Positions 25,506-34,035 of a DNA stretch of 64,000 nt are shown here, piece by piece. The notes beneath the pieces are model-generated. The model made no database searches. It saw only the letters and a program-made list of their open reading frames with translations, and was not told the DNA's origin. Within the stretch, counting starts at the first letter, position 1. Each line of letters begins with the position of its first letter. A program made the position numbers and the translations under genes. This stretch comes from an uncultured Lentisphaerota bacterium (GTDB lineage Bacteria > Verrucomicrobiota > Kiritimatiellia > CAIQIC01): NCBI GenBank assembly GCA_903912445.1, contig CAIWHP010000011.1, forward strand, positions 1-64,000, written 5' to 3'.

Positions 25506-28500
25506 GCGCTAATTTCAAAATCCGTTTCGCCGCCTCCGCCGGCACCGGCAAGACCTATCAGGTGACGCAGCTCTATCTCGCGCTCGTGCTCGGCCGGCCC
25601 TATCCGAAGAAGGATGGCGACCTGATCGCACTGGCCGCGGGCGCGGTCCACCCCGGCGGTGAACCGGTGCCGTGCGAGCAGGTGCTGATGCTGACCTTCT
25701 CGCGTAATGCCGCCGCCGAACTGCGCGAGCGCATCACCGCCGGCATCGAGCAGGCGCGTGCCGAGGCCGAGGAACAGGGCGATGCCGAGCTTGCCGCGCG
25801 CTGCTGGAGCCTGCTGCACCGCCTGCCCGCCGCCGATATCTCGACGATCCACTCCTACGCGCAGCGGCTCGTCGAGCAGCACGCGCTCCGGCTCGGCCAC
25901 TCGCCGGCGTTCAGCACCTTCGACGAGGACACCGCCAGCGAACTGCGCCAGGATATTTTCGACGCCGTACTGCGCGACACGCTGGAAAACGGCGCCGCCG
26001 CCGACCGTGACGTGCTCGAAGGCCTCTGCGCCGGCCGCGGCACAGGCGCCGTCATCGGCGCGCTGCAAACGCTCCTGCAGAGCACACGCAGCCTCGGGCT
26101 GCGGCTGGAGGACATGGATCTCTCCACGCTGGTCGCGCAGCCGGAAGTGCCCACGCTCGCGCGCCTGCACGAGCTGCGCAAACAGCTCGCCGCGGCCAAC
26201 GGCCAGAACAAGCGCGGCAAGGCGCCGCAGATTCTCGCGAACCTCGAAGGTCTTCTGGCCACCGCGACCAAGGATACCGACATGGCCGCGCTCGCCGCGC
26301 AAGTCGCCGAGCTGGCCGCCGGCAGCTGGGGCAAGGACGATCCCGCGCTGTCCGCCGTGCGCGAGGCGTTGCAACATTTCGGAGCCTACGCGGAACACCG
26401 TCTCGCCGCCGACACCCTGCCGCCGCTGCTGCGCCTCGCGCAGCGCGCCGCGCAGGACTATGAGGACGCCAAGCGCGAGCGCGCCGGCCTCGACTTCGAC
26501 GACCTGCTCCTGCTCGCCCGCGACCTCGTGACCCAGCATCCCGACGCGCTGCCGCCGATCGCCGCGATCATCGTGGACGAGGCGCAGGACAACTCCGCGC
26601 TGCAAAACGAGCTCGTCCGCGGCCTGCAGGCGGCGCGGAACACGGCGCTCGCGCTGTGCGGCGACACGAAACAGACCATCTACGCCTGGCGCAACGCCGA
26701 CCCGGACGGCCTGACGCGCATCGCCAAAGAGCGCAAGTTGCACGACGTGCCGCTGCGCCAGAGCTTCCGCAGCCAGCAGGGCGTGCTCGAGTGGGTCAAC
26801 GATTTCTGCCGGCGCCAGCTTTTCGGGGAGGACTATGGCGCGGACGACGAGCTGCTCCCCTGCCCCAAAGCGCTGGCCACCGTGCCGCCCAACATCGAGC
26901 TGCTGCTGCCGGAGTGGGAACTGCGACCGGACCCCCTCGACCAGGTCACGCCCAAGAAACTGCGGCTCGAGCTGAGCAAGGCCAACATCGCCACGCTGGC
27001 CAAGGGCGCCACCCCGGAGGCCGAGGCCTGGCGCCGCATCCTGGCCGAGGCCGACCAGGCCCTTGCGCTGGAAGCGCGCGCGCTGGCACGCCGCATCGAG
27101 CTGCTCACCGCCGGCCCGGCCCGCGCCGCCGGCATCGAGAAGGTCTGGCACGCCGACACCGGCACATGGACCGAGCCGGGCACGCCGCCCTACCGCCGGC
27201 GCGATATCCTGATCCTGCTCAAGGCGACCGGGCGCCAGGAAGTCTACGAGGCGGCGTTGCGCGAGCGCGGCATCCCCTACACGACCGACGGCAAGGGCCG
27301 CGGCTTCCTGACGCGGCAGGAAGTGCAGGACGTCGCCAGCCTGCTCGCGTGGCTCGCCTTCCCGGATGATTTTGTGGCGCTGCTCGCGGTCGCGCGCTCG
27401 CCGTTCTGCGCGCTCTCCGACGAAACCCTCGCCGTGCTCACACAGGGCGGCGGCGCCGCACAACTGGCGGCGGCGCTGAACGGCGCCGAAACCGCCGCAG
27501 TGTCCGCGCGGCTCGGCGAACTGGGCCTCGCCACGGAAGCGCCGGTGTTCACCCGCGCCGTGGCCTTTTTCCAGCGGATGCGTACGCTCGCCGGCCGCCT
27601 GAGCCCGGTCGAGCTGGCGCGCGAAGCCCTCCGCATCACCGGCTTCGATGCCACCGCCGCCGGCTCGTTCCACGGCGCACAGCGCCTCGCCAACCTGAAG
27701 AAGCTGCTCTCGTGGATCGAGGCCCGCGAGCGCAGCGACGGCCTCGACCTCGCCGGCGTCGCGCGCTGGCTGCGCGACGAGATCACTAGCGACGAACCGC
27801 GGCCCGACGCGCCCGTGCTCGATCCGCAGGACGACGCCGTGCGCATCAACACCGTCCACGCCTCCAAGGGCCTGACCAGCCCGGTCGTCTGCCTGCCCGA
27901 CCTGCGGCGCATCCTCGCCAACAACCAGGACTGGCTCCTGCCGCATGTCACGAACAACAGGCTCACCATCGCCGCCAAGCTCAAGGCGCGCTCGCCCGAC
28001 CTGCCCGACGCGCCGGAATGGAGCACCGGCGATTTCGACACCGCGAAAGAAGCCGCCAAGGATTCGCGCACCGCCGAGGACAGGCGCCTCTTCTACGTGG
28101 CCGCGACGCGCCAGCGCGACCTGCTCATCTTCTCCAGCGAGAATGGGCATCGCGCCGACACCTGGCGCGGCAAGCTCAACAGCTACATCATCGAGGATAC
28201 CCAGCGCGCGCAGCAGCTGATAACGCTGCTCGACTATCGCCAGGTCGAGGCGGCGTGGCGCGCGACCGGACTCGATGCGCCGAAGGATGCGCGGCTTGAG
28301 CGTGAGATCAGCGCCGCCGAGCTCGCCGCGCGCGCCACGCTCCCGGCGCGCGCGCCGCTGCCGGAGCGCTATCGCTGCGGCGTCACCACGCTCGTAAACG
28401 TGCCCCTGACCCCGACGCCGGAACAAGCCCAACAGTTTATGGAGAAGCTCGCTGGACTGGAGGCGCCACAGACCGCGCGCGGCGATGAGCGCAGCGCGGA

Positions 28501-29032
28501 TGCGCGCGCCGAGCGGCAGGCCGCCGGCCGCGAGCGCCACGCCATCCTGCGCGATCTCGAACCCGGTGCTAGGCTGGAGCATACCGACAAACAACTCACC
28601 GCCGCCGCGACATGGATGCGGCACATGCTGGCGGATGTGCCAGCGGAAAATGTAATGCGCGAGCTGCCCTTCGCCGCCCGCTTCGCGCACGACGGCGCAG
28701 AGGTCATTGTGGATGGCGCGGCCGACCTCGTGTTCTTCAAGGATGGCGCGTGGACCATCGCCGACTATAAATTCAGCAACGAACCCGCCGATGATCTGCG
28801 CCGCCGCTACACGCTGCAATTGGCTATCTACCGCGCCGCGCTGTTCACCGACGACGGCCAGCCGCGCTTCGCCGCAGCCGCCGGCAAGGGGGCCGTGAAG
28901 CTGCTGCTCATCCGCTGCGGCAACGATTTCCAAGCCTTGGAAATTCCGCTCGAAAACTTTCCAAGCCTTGGAAAAACGTCCGCCGCCGTCAGCGCTGCCG
29001 CCCGCGCGCTGCGCCGTTTGCAACAAGGATGA
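25502..29032 (+). CDS. AddA-like UvrD/Rep-family helicase-nuclease
   Basis: 1176 residues, start coupled to AddB by ATGA. Superfamily I motifs appear in order: Walker A ASAGTGKT at about 11-18, FSRNAAAELRERI (motif Ia), VDEAQDN at about 358, GDTKQTIYAWR at about 387 (motif III), VHASKGLTSPVV at about 785 (motif V) and AATRQRDLLI at about 867 (motif VI). The C-terminal RecB-type nuclease has VDGAADLVF (about 1070) and IADYKF (about 1086). With AddB it would unwind and degrade broken ends. Residues about 1142-1158 (FQALEIPLENFPSLGK) are encoded by the paired palindrome element near the C-terminus, after the nuclease motifs, so activity need not suffer. Confidence 0.88.
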   Translation: MSANFKIRFAASAGTGKTYQVTQLYLALVLGRPYPKKDGDLIALAAGAVHPGGEPVPCEQVLMLTFSRNAAAELRERITAGIEQARAEAEEQGDAELAARCWSLLHRLPAADISTIHSYAQRLVEQHALRLGHSPAFSTFDEDTASELRQDIFDAVLRDTLENGAAADRDVLEGLCAGRGTGAVIGALQTLLQSTRSLGLRLEDMDLSTLVAQPEVPTLARLHELRKQLAAANGQNKRGKAPQILANLEGLLATATKDTDMAALAAQVAELAAGSWGKDDPALSAVREALQHFGAYAEHRLAADTLPPLLRLAQRAAQDYEDAKRERAGLDFDDLLLLARDLVTQHPDALPPIAAIIVDEAQDNSALQNELVRGLQAARNTALALCGDTKQTIYAWRNADPDGLTRIAKERKLHDVPLRQSFRSQQGVLEWVNDFCRRQLFGEDYGADDELLPCPKALATVPPNIELLLPEWELRPDPLDQVTPKKLRLELSKANIATLAKGATPEAEAWRRILAEADQALALEARALARRIELLTAGPARAAGIEKVWHADTGTWTEPGTPPYRRRDILILLKATGRQEVYEAALRERGIPYTTDGKGRGFLTRQEVQDVASLLAWLAFPDDFVALLAVARSPFCALSDETLAVLTQGGGAAQLAAALNGAETAAVSARLGELGLATEAPVFTRAVAFFQRMRTLAGRLSPVELAREALRITGFDATAAGSFHGAQRLANLKKLLSWIEARERSDGLDLAGVARWLRDEITSDEPRPDAPVLDPQDDAVRINTVHASKGLTSPVVCLPDLRRILANNQDWLLPHVTNNRLTIAAKLKARSPDLPDAPEWSTGDFDTAKEAAKDSRTAEDRRLFYVAATRQRDLLIFSSENGHRADTWRGKLNSYIIEDTQRAQQLITLLDYRQVEAAWRATGLDAPKDARLEREISAAELAARATLPARAPLPERYRCGVTTLVNVPLTPTPEQAQQFMEKLAGLEAPQTARGDERSADARAERQAAGRERHAILRDLEPGARLEHTDKQLTAAATWMRHMLADVPAENVMRELPFAARFAHDGAEVIVDGAADLVFFKDGAWTIADYKFSNEPADDLRRRYTLQLAIYRAALFTDDGQPRFAAAAGKGAVKLLLIRCGNDFQALEIPLENFPSLGKTSAAVSAAARALRRLQQG
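28927..28976. repeat. Paired palindrome element, copy 3, in AddA-like gene (centres 28935 and 28966)
   Basis: tttccaagccttggaaa and tttccaagccttggaaaa, both nearly perfect, centres 31 nt apart, in frame within the last 40 codons. Confidence 0.92.
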
Positions 29033-29081
29033 GGGCAGAGGCAAACCGGAGATACGGATTGACGACCGCCGGAAAAGCTTC

Positions 29082-31247
29082 ATGAAGAATACCGCATGTG
29101 CACTGATGACAATTGTGCTGGCCGGTGCTGCCATGGCCGGACAGGTTGTGTCGCTGGAAAACGAGTTGCTCCGCGCAACATGGGATGCCGGGCGCGGCAC
29201 ATTGGTATCGCTGCAGGACAAGGCCATGGGCCGCGAGTGGCTCGACCCGGCTATCGCCACACCCGCCTATACGATTCAGTTCGTCAACGAGAAGACGTCA
29301 CTCTCGTCAGCCGCTGCGACGGCCGTCCGTACTCGACAGCAGCCGGACGCGGTGATCATCGAGTACACCCACGAAAAGCCCGCGCCGCTCACTGTGACCT
29401 GCACCTATCGAGTGGAAAAAGGTTCGACCCTCCTGCTCGGGCGCATCGCCCTCCGATCTGCGACCCCCTGCGCCTTGGCCGAGGTCCGCTTCCCGCTGAT
29501 GACCTTGCGCCTACCGTTTGGCGCAGACGCCAAGGCTGACCGGATCCTGTGGCCGGAGTGCGACGGGACGGTGCTCAACAATCCCAGCCTGAACCGGCCC
29601 GACCGCCAGTTTCGCTACCCGGGCGTGGCCTCCCTGCAGATGATGGCGGCGTTCGATCCGGCGGCGGGCTTGTATCTGGCTGCGCAAGACCACGCGGCCT
29701 ACACCAAGACGTTCTGTACCCGGCGCAACGGCAAGGGCCTCGAGTTGAGCATCGCCCATGTGTTGCCGCAGACGCCCGTGAGCCAATGGGAACTGGGTTA
29801 CGAGGTCGCACTGGCGGGCTTGCGGCCCTCGGCCGGCCTCACGAACATCACATGGGAGGCGGCGGCCGATCTCTATCGCGGGTGGACGATCCGGCAGCCG
29901 TGGTGCCGGCAGACGATGGCGCAACGGGTGGCCGCTGGCGATATCCCGAAATGGATCACCGAGCCAACGCTGGTTTTCACCTATGGGTTACGCGGGCTGC
30001 TGCAGGATGGGAAATCTGGCAACCGGCTGCCGTTGGTGGTCGGACAGGCGGAGCGCTGGCGCAAGGTGGTGGGCGCGCCGATCACCAGCTTGATCATGTC
30101 GTGGGAGAAACTGGACGCATGGACGACGCCCGATTATTTCCCGCCCTTCGGCGGCGAGCGCGAGTTTGCCGCGATGACGCGCGCGCTCCACGCGCGCGGG
30201 GAGCACACGATGGTCTTTCTCTCGGGCCTGCACTGGACGTTGCACAAGGACCTCGCCGGCCCCGGCCGGGAGCGGGTCTTGATCAACCAGAAAGCCGACT
30301 TCAACCGCCGCGGCCGCGCCGCGGCGATCAGCGACGCCCAAGGGGCAGCCATCATCAGCGGTTCGCCGGACAAGGGCATCGGCCAGAGTGCTACCCTCTG
30401 CCCGAGCACGCTGTTGGCGCGGGAAATCCTGACGGACACGTCGCTGCGCTGCCAGCAGTTGGGCATCGACTGTGTACAGGTGGACCAGATCGTGGGCGGC
30501 GGCATGAAGGATTGCTACCATCCGCAACACGCACACCCGCCGGGCGGCGGAACCTGGTGCAGCCAGGCGCTGTATCGCTTGTTCGATGATATCCGCAAAG
30601 CCGGCAAGGCCCGCGATCAGAATTTCGCGTTTTCCATCGAAGAGCCGGGCGAGTTCTACCTGCCGCTCCTCGACACCTATCACGCTCGCGACCTGCATCA
30701 AGGCCGCTGGCCGCGCTCGGGAGCGGGCGTGCTGGGCGTGCCCCTGTTCACGCATGTCTATCACGATTATCTGGCGGGCTATGGCAGCGAGGGTTGCTAT
30801 GTTGCGGAAAAGCCCAACCAGCTGGCGCTCTATCAGATCGGCATGAACCTGGTCTGCGGCAAGATGCCATCGGTGGCCATCTGGGGGCGTTGGTGCGAGC
30901 CTGAAAAGGTGGAGGCGCTGCAGCAGCGTTTGCTGAAGGCCCACCTGGATTTGTGGCGCGGTGCGGCCGGCCCGTTCCTCAACTATGGCCAACGCGTGGC
31001 CTCACCGGAACTGGACGTGCCTTTGTTGGAAATGACCTTCGCCGAGAAGGACGGCAAGACCAAGCGCCCACTCGCTGTGCCGTCCGTGCTGCACGGCACC
31101 TGGCGGCTCACCGATGGACGCACCGGGACGCTCTTCGCCTGTATCGCCAATAAGCCCGTCACATTCATGTTCGACAATACAACGTTAACCCTGGAAGCGG
31201 GCGAGGCAACCTTCCGAGAGAACAAAGGAAAGGCATCACTGAAATGA
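29082..31247 (+). CDS. Secreted putative glycoside hydrolase (DUF6259-like)
   Basis: 721 residues from ATG 29082, with a signal peptide (MKNTACALMTIVLAGAAMAG). The N-terminal third is a beta-sandwich typical of glycosidase accessory domains (ENELLRATWDAGRGTLVSLQ). The middle part looks like a TIM barrel: SLIMSWEKLDAWTTPDYFPP, GEHTMVFLSGLHW, GIDCVQVDQIVGGG (about 461-474) and FSIEEPGEFYLPLL (about 516-529), where Asp and Glu are candidate catalytic acids. A small beta domain closes the protein. I recall this layout from DUF6259 proteins of Planctomycetes and Verrucomicrobia; the substrate is unknown. It overlaps the metallophosphoesterase by ATGA, so the two are co-translated. Confidence 0.6.
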   Translation: MKNTACALMTIVLAGAAMAGQVVSLENELLRATWDAGRGTLVSLQDKAMGREWLDPAIATPAYTIQFVNEKTSLSSAAATAVRTRQQPDAVIIEYTHEKPAPLTVTCTYRVEKGSTLLLGRIALRSATPCALAEVRFPLMTLRLPFGADAKADRILWPECDGTVLNNPSLNRPDRQFRYPGVASLQMMAAFDPAAGLYLAAQDHAAYTKTFCTRRNGKGLELSIAHVLPQTPVSQWELGYEVALAGLRPSAGLTNITWEAAADLYRGWTIRQPWCRQTMAQRVAAGDIPKWITEPTLVFTYGLRGLLQDGKSGNRLPLVVGQAERWRKVVGAPITSLIMSWEKLDAWTTPDYFPPFGGEREFAAMTRALHARGEHTMVFLSGLHWTLHKDLAGPGRERVLINQKADFNRRGRAAAISDAQGAAIISGSPDKGIGQSATLCPSTLLAREILTDTSLRCQQLGIDCVQVDQIVGGGMKDCYHPQHAHPPGGGTWCSQALYRLFDDIRKAGKARDQNFAFSIEEPGEFYLPLLDTYHARDLHQGRWPRSGAGVLGVPLFTHVYHDYLAGYGSEGCYVAEKPNQLALYQIGMNLVCGKMPSVAIWGRWCEPEKVEALQQRLLKAHLDLWRGAAGPFLNYGQRVASPELDVPLLEMTFAEKDGKTKRPLAVPSVLHGTWRLTDGRTGTLFACIANKPVTFMFDNTTLTLEAGEATFRENKGKASLK

Positions 31248-32740
31248 GGTCTATATTCCCATTGTTGTTCTCGCTCGTTGTCGGTTACACGGCGGCGATC
31301 AGCGCGGAGGACAAGGCTACGTTGCCGGTGCTCCCGGGCGGCGCCAAGCCGTTCAGCTTTGTCGTGCTGGGCGACATGCACTACAAGCGGCCGGATTTTT
31401 CTTCGCGCAAGATCGCCAGCGCCATCGCCGCGAGCGTCAGGGACAACGAGCCGCCGGTCGCCTTCGTCTGCCAGACAGGCGACATCGCCGAGGGCGGCAC
31501 CTACGACATGAAGGACGGCAAGCGGATCTTCCGGCTGGCCAACCACGACGAGACGAAGAGCGAACTCGACTATGCCCTGCGCGACGTCACCGAAGCATTC
31601 CAGTTGCCATTGTTCATCGCCGCGGGCAACCACGACAAGCACGGCGGCGGCACCGCATTCCCGGCGGCGGTGTGGCCGATGGTCTCACGTCAGTTGAATG
31701 CGCCAGTGACGAACAACTGCTATGGCTTCCGCCACGGGCCTTGCGCCTTCGTCTTTCTGGATTTCGCACCCGCCGATCACCGGGCGCAGCAGGACCAGAT
31801 CCGGCAACTGCTGAAACAAGCCCAAGCGCAGGGCGGGTTGCAACACATCTTCCTGTTTGCGCACTATCCGCTCTGGCCGCTGATCCGGCCGGGCTTCAGC
31901 AGCGCGAAGCTGACGGACTCGCTGCTGCCGATCTTCAAGGAGTTCCCAGTGGACGCCTTCTTCTGCGGTCACACGCACAACACGTCGGCGTGGGTGCGCC
32001 AGCTCGATGGCGCGACCATCACCCAGATCCAGGGCGTCGCCTGCCAGGACAGCCCGGAACTGACACCGATGGAAGAGCGCCGCACCTTTCTTTTGCCGAT
32101 GGACGCGTTGAGCTACTACTGGGGCTATCTCTCCGGCCCGAAAAACGGTTTCTTCCTCGTCACAGTGGACAGCACCCGCGTCCGCGTCCAGTTCCGGGCA
32201 GGCGCGCAACTGATCCGCGAATTCGCGTGGCAGGAACCGGGCCAACTCACCGACGTCACGAAGCCGGCGCCGCGCCCAACCGTCGCACTGGATGCAGCCG
32301 CCCTTAACACCGCGACGTCCGCAACGCTGGCGTTCTGCCCGTGGGCCGATGACCGCGCCGACCTCAACATCATTCTCAACGGCGAACGCATCACCACCGC
32401 ACAAGTCGGCCCGACGATGCGCAGCAATGCGTTCGTGGACGAGCAGCGGATTCCGATCCCGGCGGACAAGCTGAAACTGTTGCGCCTCGCAAACGAGCTG
32501 ACCTTCGAAAACCCGGGCCGCGCCATCTTCGCCCTTGGCCACGCCTACCTCGAAGTCCGGCTGGCCGATGGACGAACCGCGCGTACGGCCATCGCTGCAC
32601 GCTTTTTCTTTTCCTCCAGCGAAGCGGACGGCCGCGCCGCCAAGAAAAAGTACGGTTGGGAAATCATCCCTGCCAGCGCGCTCAAGGGCGTCACCCTGGG
32701 CCAGCCGCTTGGCCCAATGCCACTCCACTTCGGCCCTTGA
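31244..32740 (+). CDS. Secreted calcineurin-like metallophosphoesterase
   Basis: 498 residues with a signal peptide (residues 1-21). The metal-binding motifs are all visible: GDMH at about 43-46, QTGD at about 77-80, GNHDK at about 128-132, FAHYPLW at about 206 and GHTH at about 242-245. These place two metal ions for phosphoester cleavage. After the catalytic domain, from about residue 345, a beta-sandwich-like region may bind substrate or cell wall. Coupled by ATGA overlap to the putative glycosidase, suggesting joint action on a phosphorylated or teichoic-like glycan; that is inference. Confidence 0.85.
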   Translation: MRSIFPLLFSLVVGYTAAISAEDKATLPVLPGGAKPFSFVVLGDMHYKRPDFSSRKIASAIAASVRDNEPPVAFVCQTGDIAEGGTYDMKDGKRIFRLANHDETKSELDYALRDVTEAFQLPLFIAAGNHDKHGGGTAFPAAVWPMVSRQLNAPVTNNCYGFRHGPCAFVFLDFAPADHRAQQDQIRQLLKQAQAQGGLQHIFLFAHYPLWPLIRPGFSSAKLTDSLLPIFKEFPVDAFFCGHTHNTSAWVRQLDGATITQIQGVACQDSPELTPMEERRTFLLPMDALSYYWGYLSGPKNGFFLVTVDSTRVRVQFRAGAQLIREFAWQEPGQLTDVTKPAPRPTVALDAAALNTATSATLAFCPWADDRADLNIILNGERITTAQVGPTMRSNAFVDEQRIPIPADKLKLLRLANELTFENPGRAIFALGHAYLEVRLADGRTARTAIAARFFFSSSEADGRAAKKKYGWEIIPASALKGVTLGQPLGPMPLHFGP

Positions 32741-32855
32741 AAGCGCACCCCCGCCCGCCCGCCTGGCAACGCTTGGGCTTGGAACTCGTTTCTTCCGCTT
32801 GACATCAGGGCGCTGGTTTCAGATTGTCGCGCAACTTTTTTATACTGGAGACACG

Positions 32856-34016
32856 ATGAAGAAATTTTTACAGACGGGTTTGCTGGTGTTGTTGGTCGGC
32901 ACGGTCGGGACCGGCTGGGCGGCGACGAACACCAAGAAGGCCGCAGCCAAGTCCGCGCCGGCGGCGACGACCAAGCGCGCGGCCTCCGACAGCGTCGCGC
33001 GCGACCCCTACCTCGGCGCGATCGTGGTGGACGCCGCCGATGGGCGCGTGATCCTCGAGGACAATGCCGACGCGCGCGGGTACCCGGCCAGCACGCTCAA
33101 GCTGATGAACCTGCTCATCATCCTTGAAAAGCTGGAGGGCGGCGCGCTCAAGCTGACCGACAAGGTCACCGCGACCGCCGAGGCCTCGAAGGTGGGCGGC
33201 ACGCAGGTCTGGCTGCGGGACAACGAAGTCTTCTCCGTGGATGAGATGCTCTACGCGATGATGGTGCAGTCGGCCAACGACGCAGCGACCGCACTCGCCA
33301 TCCATATCGCGGGCAGCAAGGAGGGCTTCATCGAGCTGATGAACCAGCGCGCGAAGGCGCTCGGCATGGACCACACGATCTTCCATTCCGTCCACGGCCT
33401 GCCGCCGAGTTCGGGCCAGGAGCACGATCTCTCGACACCGCGCGACTTCGCCCGGCTCTGCCTCGAACTGCTCAAGCACAAGGACACGCTGCGCTACACT
33501 TCCACCGTCGAGCGCCCGTTCCGCGTCGCGCCGGAGACCATCATCCGCAACCACAACCACCTGCTTGAAAACTACCGCGGCAGCAAGCCGCATAACTTCA
33601 AGGGCTGCGACGGCCTCAAGACCGGCTACATCAAGTCCGGCGGCTACTGCATCGCCACCACCGCCATGGCCAGCGGCAATCGCGTCGTCGTCGTCGTCTT
33701 CGGCAGCTTGCTCGCCGAGGTGCGCGATGCCAAGGCACGCGAGCTGATGAGCAAGGGGCTGGCCGATATCGCCGCGTGGCGCGCCAAGCATCCCGCCGCA
33801 CCGGCACCCATGCCGGCCGTCACGGCCAATGCCGCCGCCGCGACGCCTGGACTGGCCGTTCAACCGCCGGCGCCGCCGCAGCCCATGCCCGCCTCGCCGC
33901 CGATCGTACCCGCCCCGACCGGCATCAGCGGCGCCATGATCGCCATCATCGTGCTCTCCGGCGCGGTCGTCATCCTGGTCGGTGTGCTCTTCGTCACGCG
34001 CCGGCCGCGGGACTGA
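32856..34016 (+). CDS. D-alanyl-D-alanine carboxypeptidase (PBP5/DacF type), tail-anchored
   Basis: 386 residues from ATG 32856 (GGAG about seven bases upstream), with a signal peptide. Penicillin-binding motifs: Ser-x-x-Lys in PASTLK (Ser79, Lys82), Ser-x-Asn in QSANDAAT (about 140) and Lys-Thr-Gly in GLKTGYIKSGG (about 255). This family removes the terminal D-Ala from peptidoglycan stem peptides. A Pro/Ala-rich spacer (about 310-355) leads to a C-terminal membrane helix (MIAIIVLSGAVVILVGVLFV) with a basic end, replacing the amphipathic anchor of PBP5. TATACT at about 32840 could be a -10 box, but no matching -35 is convincing. The polysaccharide deacetylase follows after 19 bases. Confidence 0.9.
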   Translation: MKKFLQTGLLVLLVGTVGTGWAATNTKKAAAKSAPAATTKRAASDSVARDPYLGAIVVDAADGRVILEDNADARGYPASTLKLMNLLIILEKLEGGALKLTDKVTATAEASKVGGTQVWLRDNEVFSVDEMLYAMMVQSANDAATALAIHIAGSKEGFIELMNQRAKALGMDHTIFHSVHGLPPSSGQEHDLSTPRDFARLCLELLKHKDTLRYTSTVERPFRVAPETIIRNHNHLLENYRGSKPHNFKGCDGLKTGYIKSGGYCIATTAMASGNRVVVVVFGSLLAEVRDAKARELMSKGLADIAAWRAKHPAAPAPMPAVTANAAAATPGLAVQPPAPPQPMPASPPIVPAPTGISGAMIAIIVLSGAVVILVGVLFVTRRPRD

Positions 34017-34035
34017 AAGGGCACGCCTGCAGACC

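Noticed and set aside
25457-29260. Long minus-strand open frame opposite the AddA-like gene
   Set aside because: Same antisense artefact; the plus-strand frame carries all helicase and nuclease motifs.
32799-32845. TTGACA and TATACT as promoter of the D,D-carboxypeptidase gene
   Set aside because: Spacing of about 35 nt is far from 16-18, so the two boxes cannot form one sigma70 promoter.
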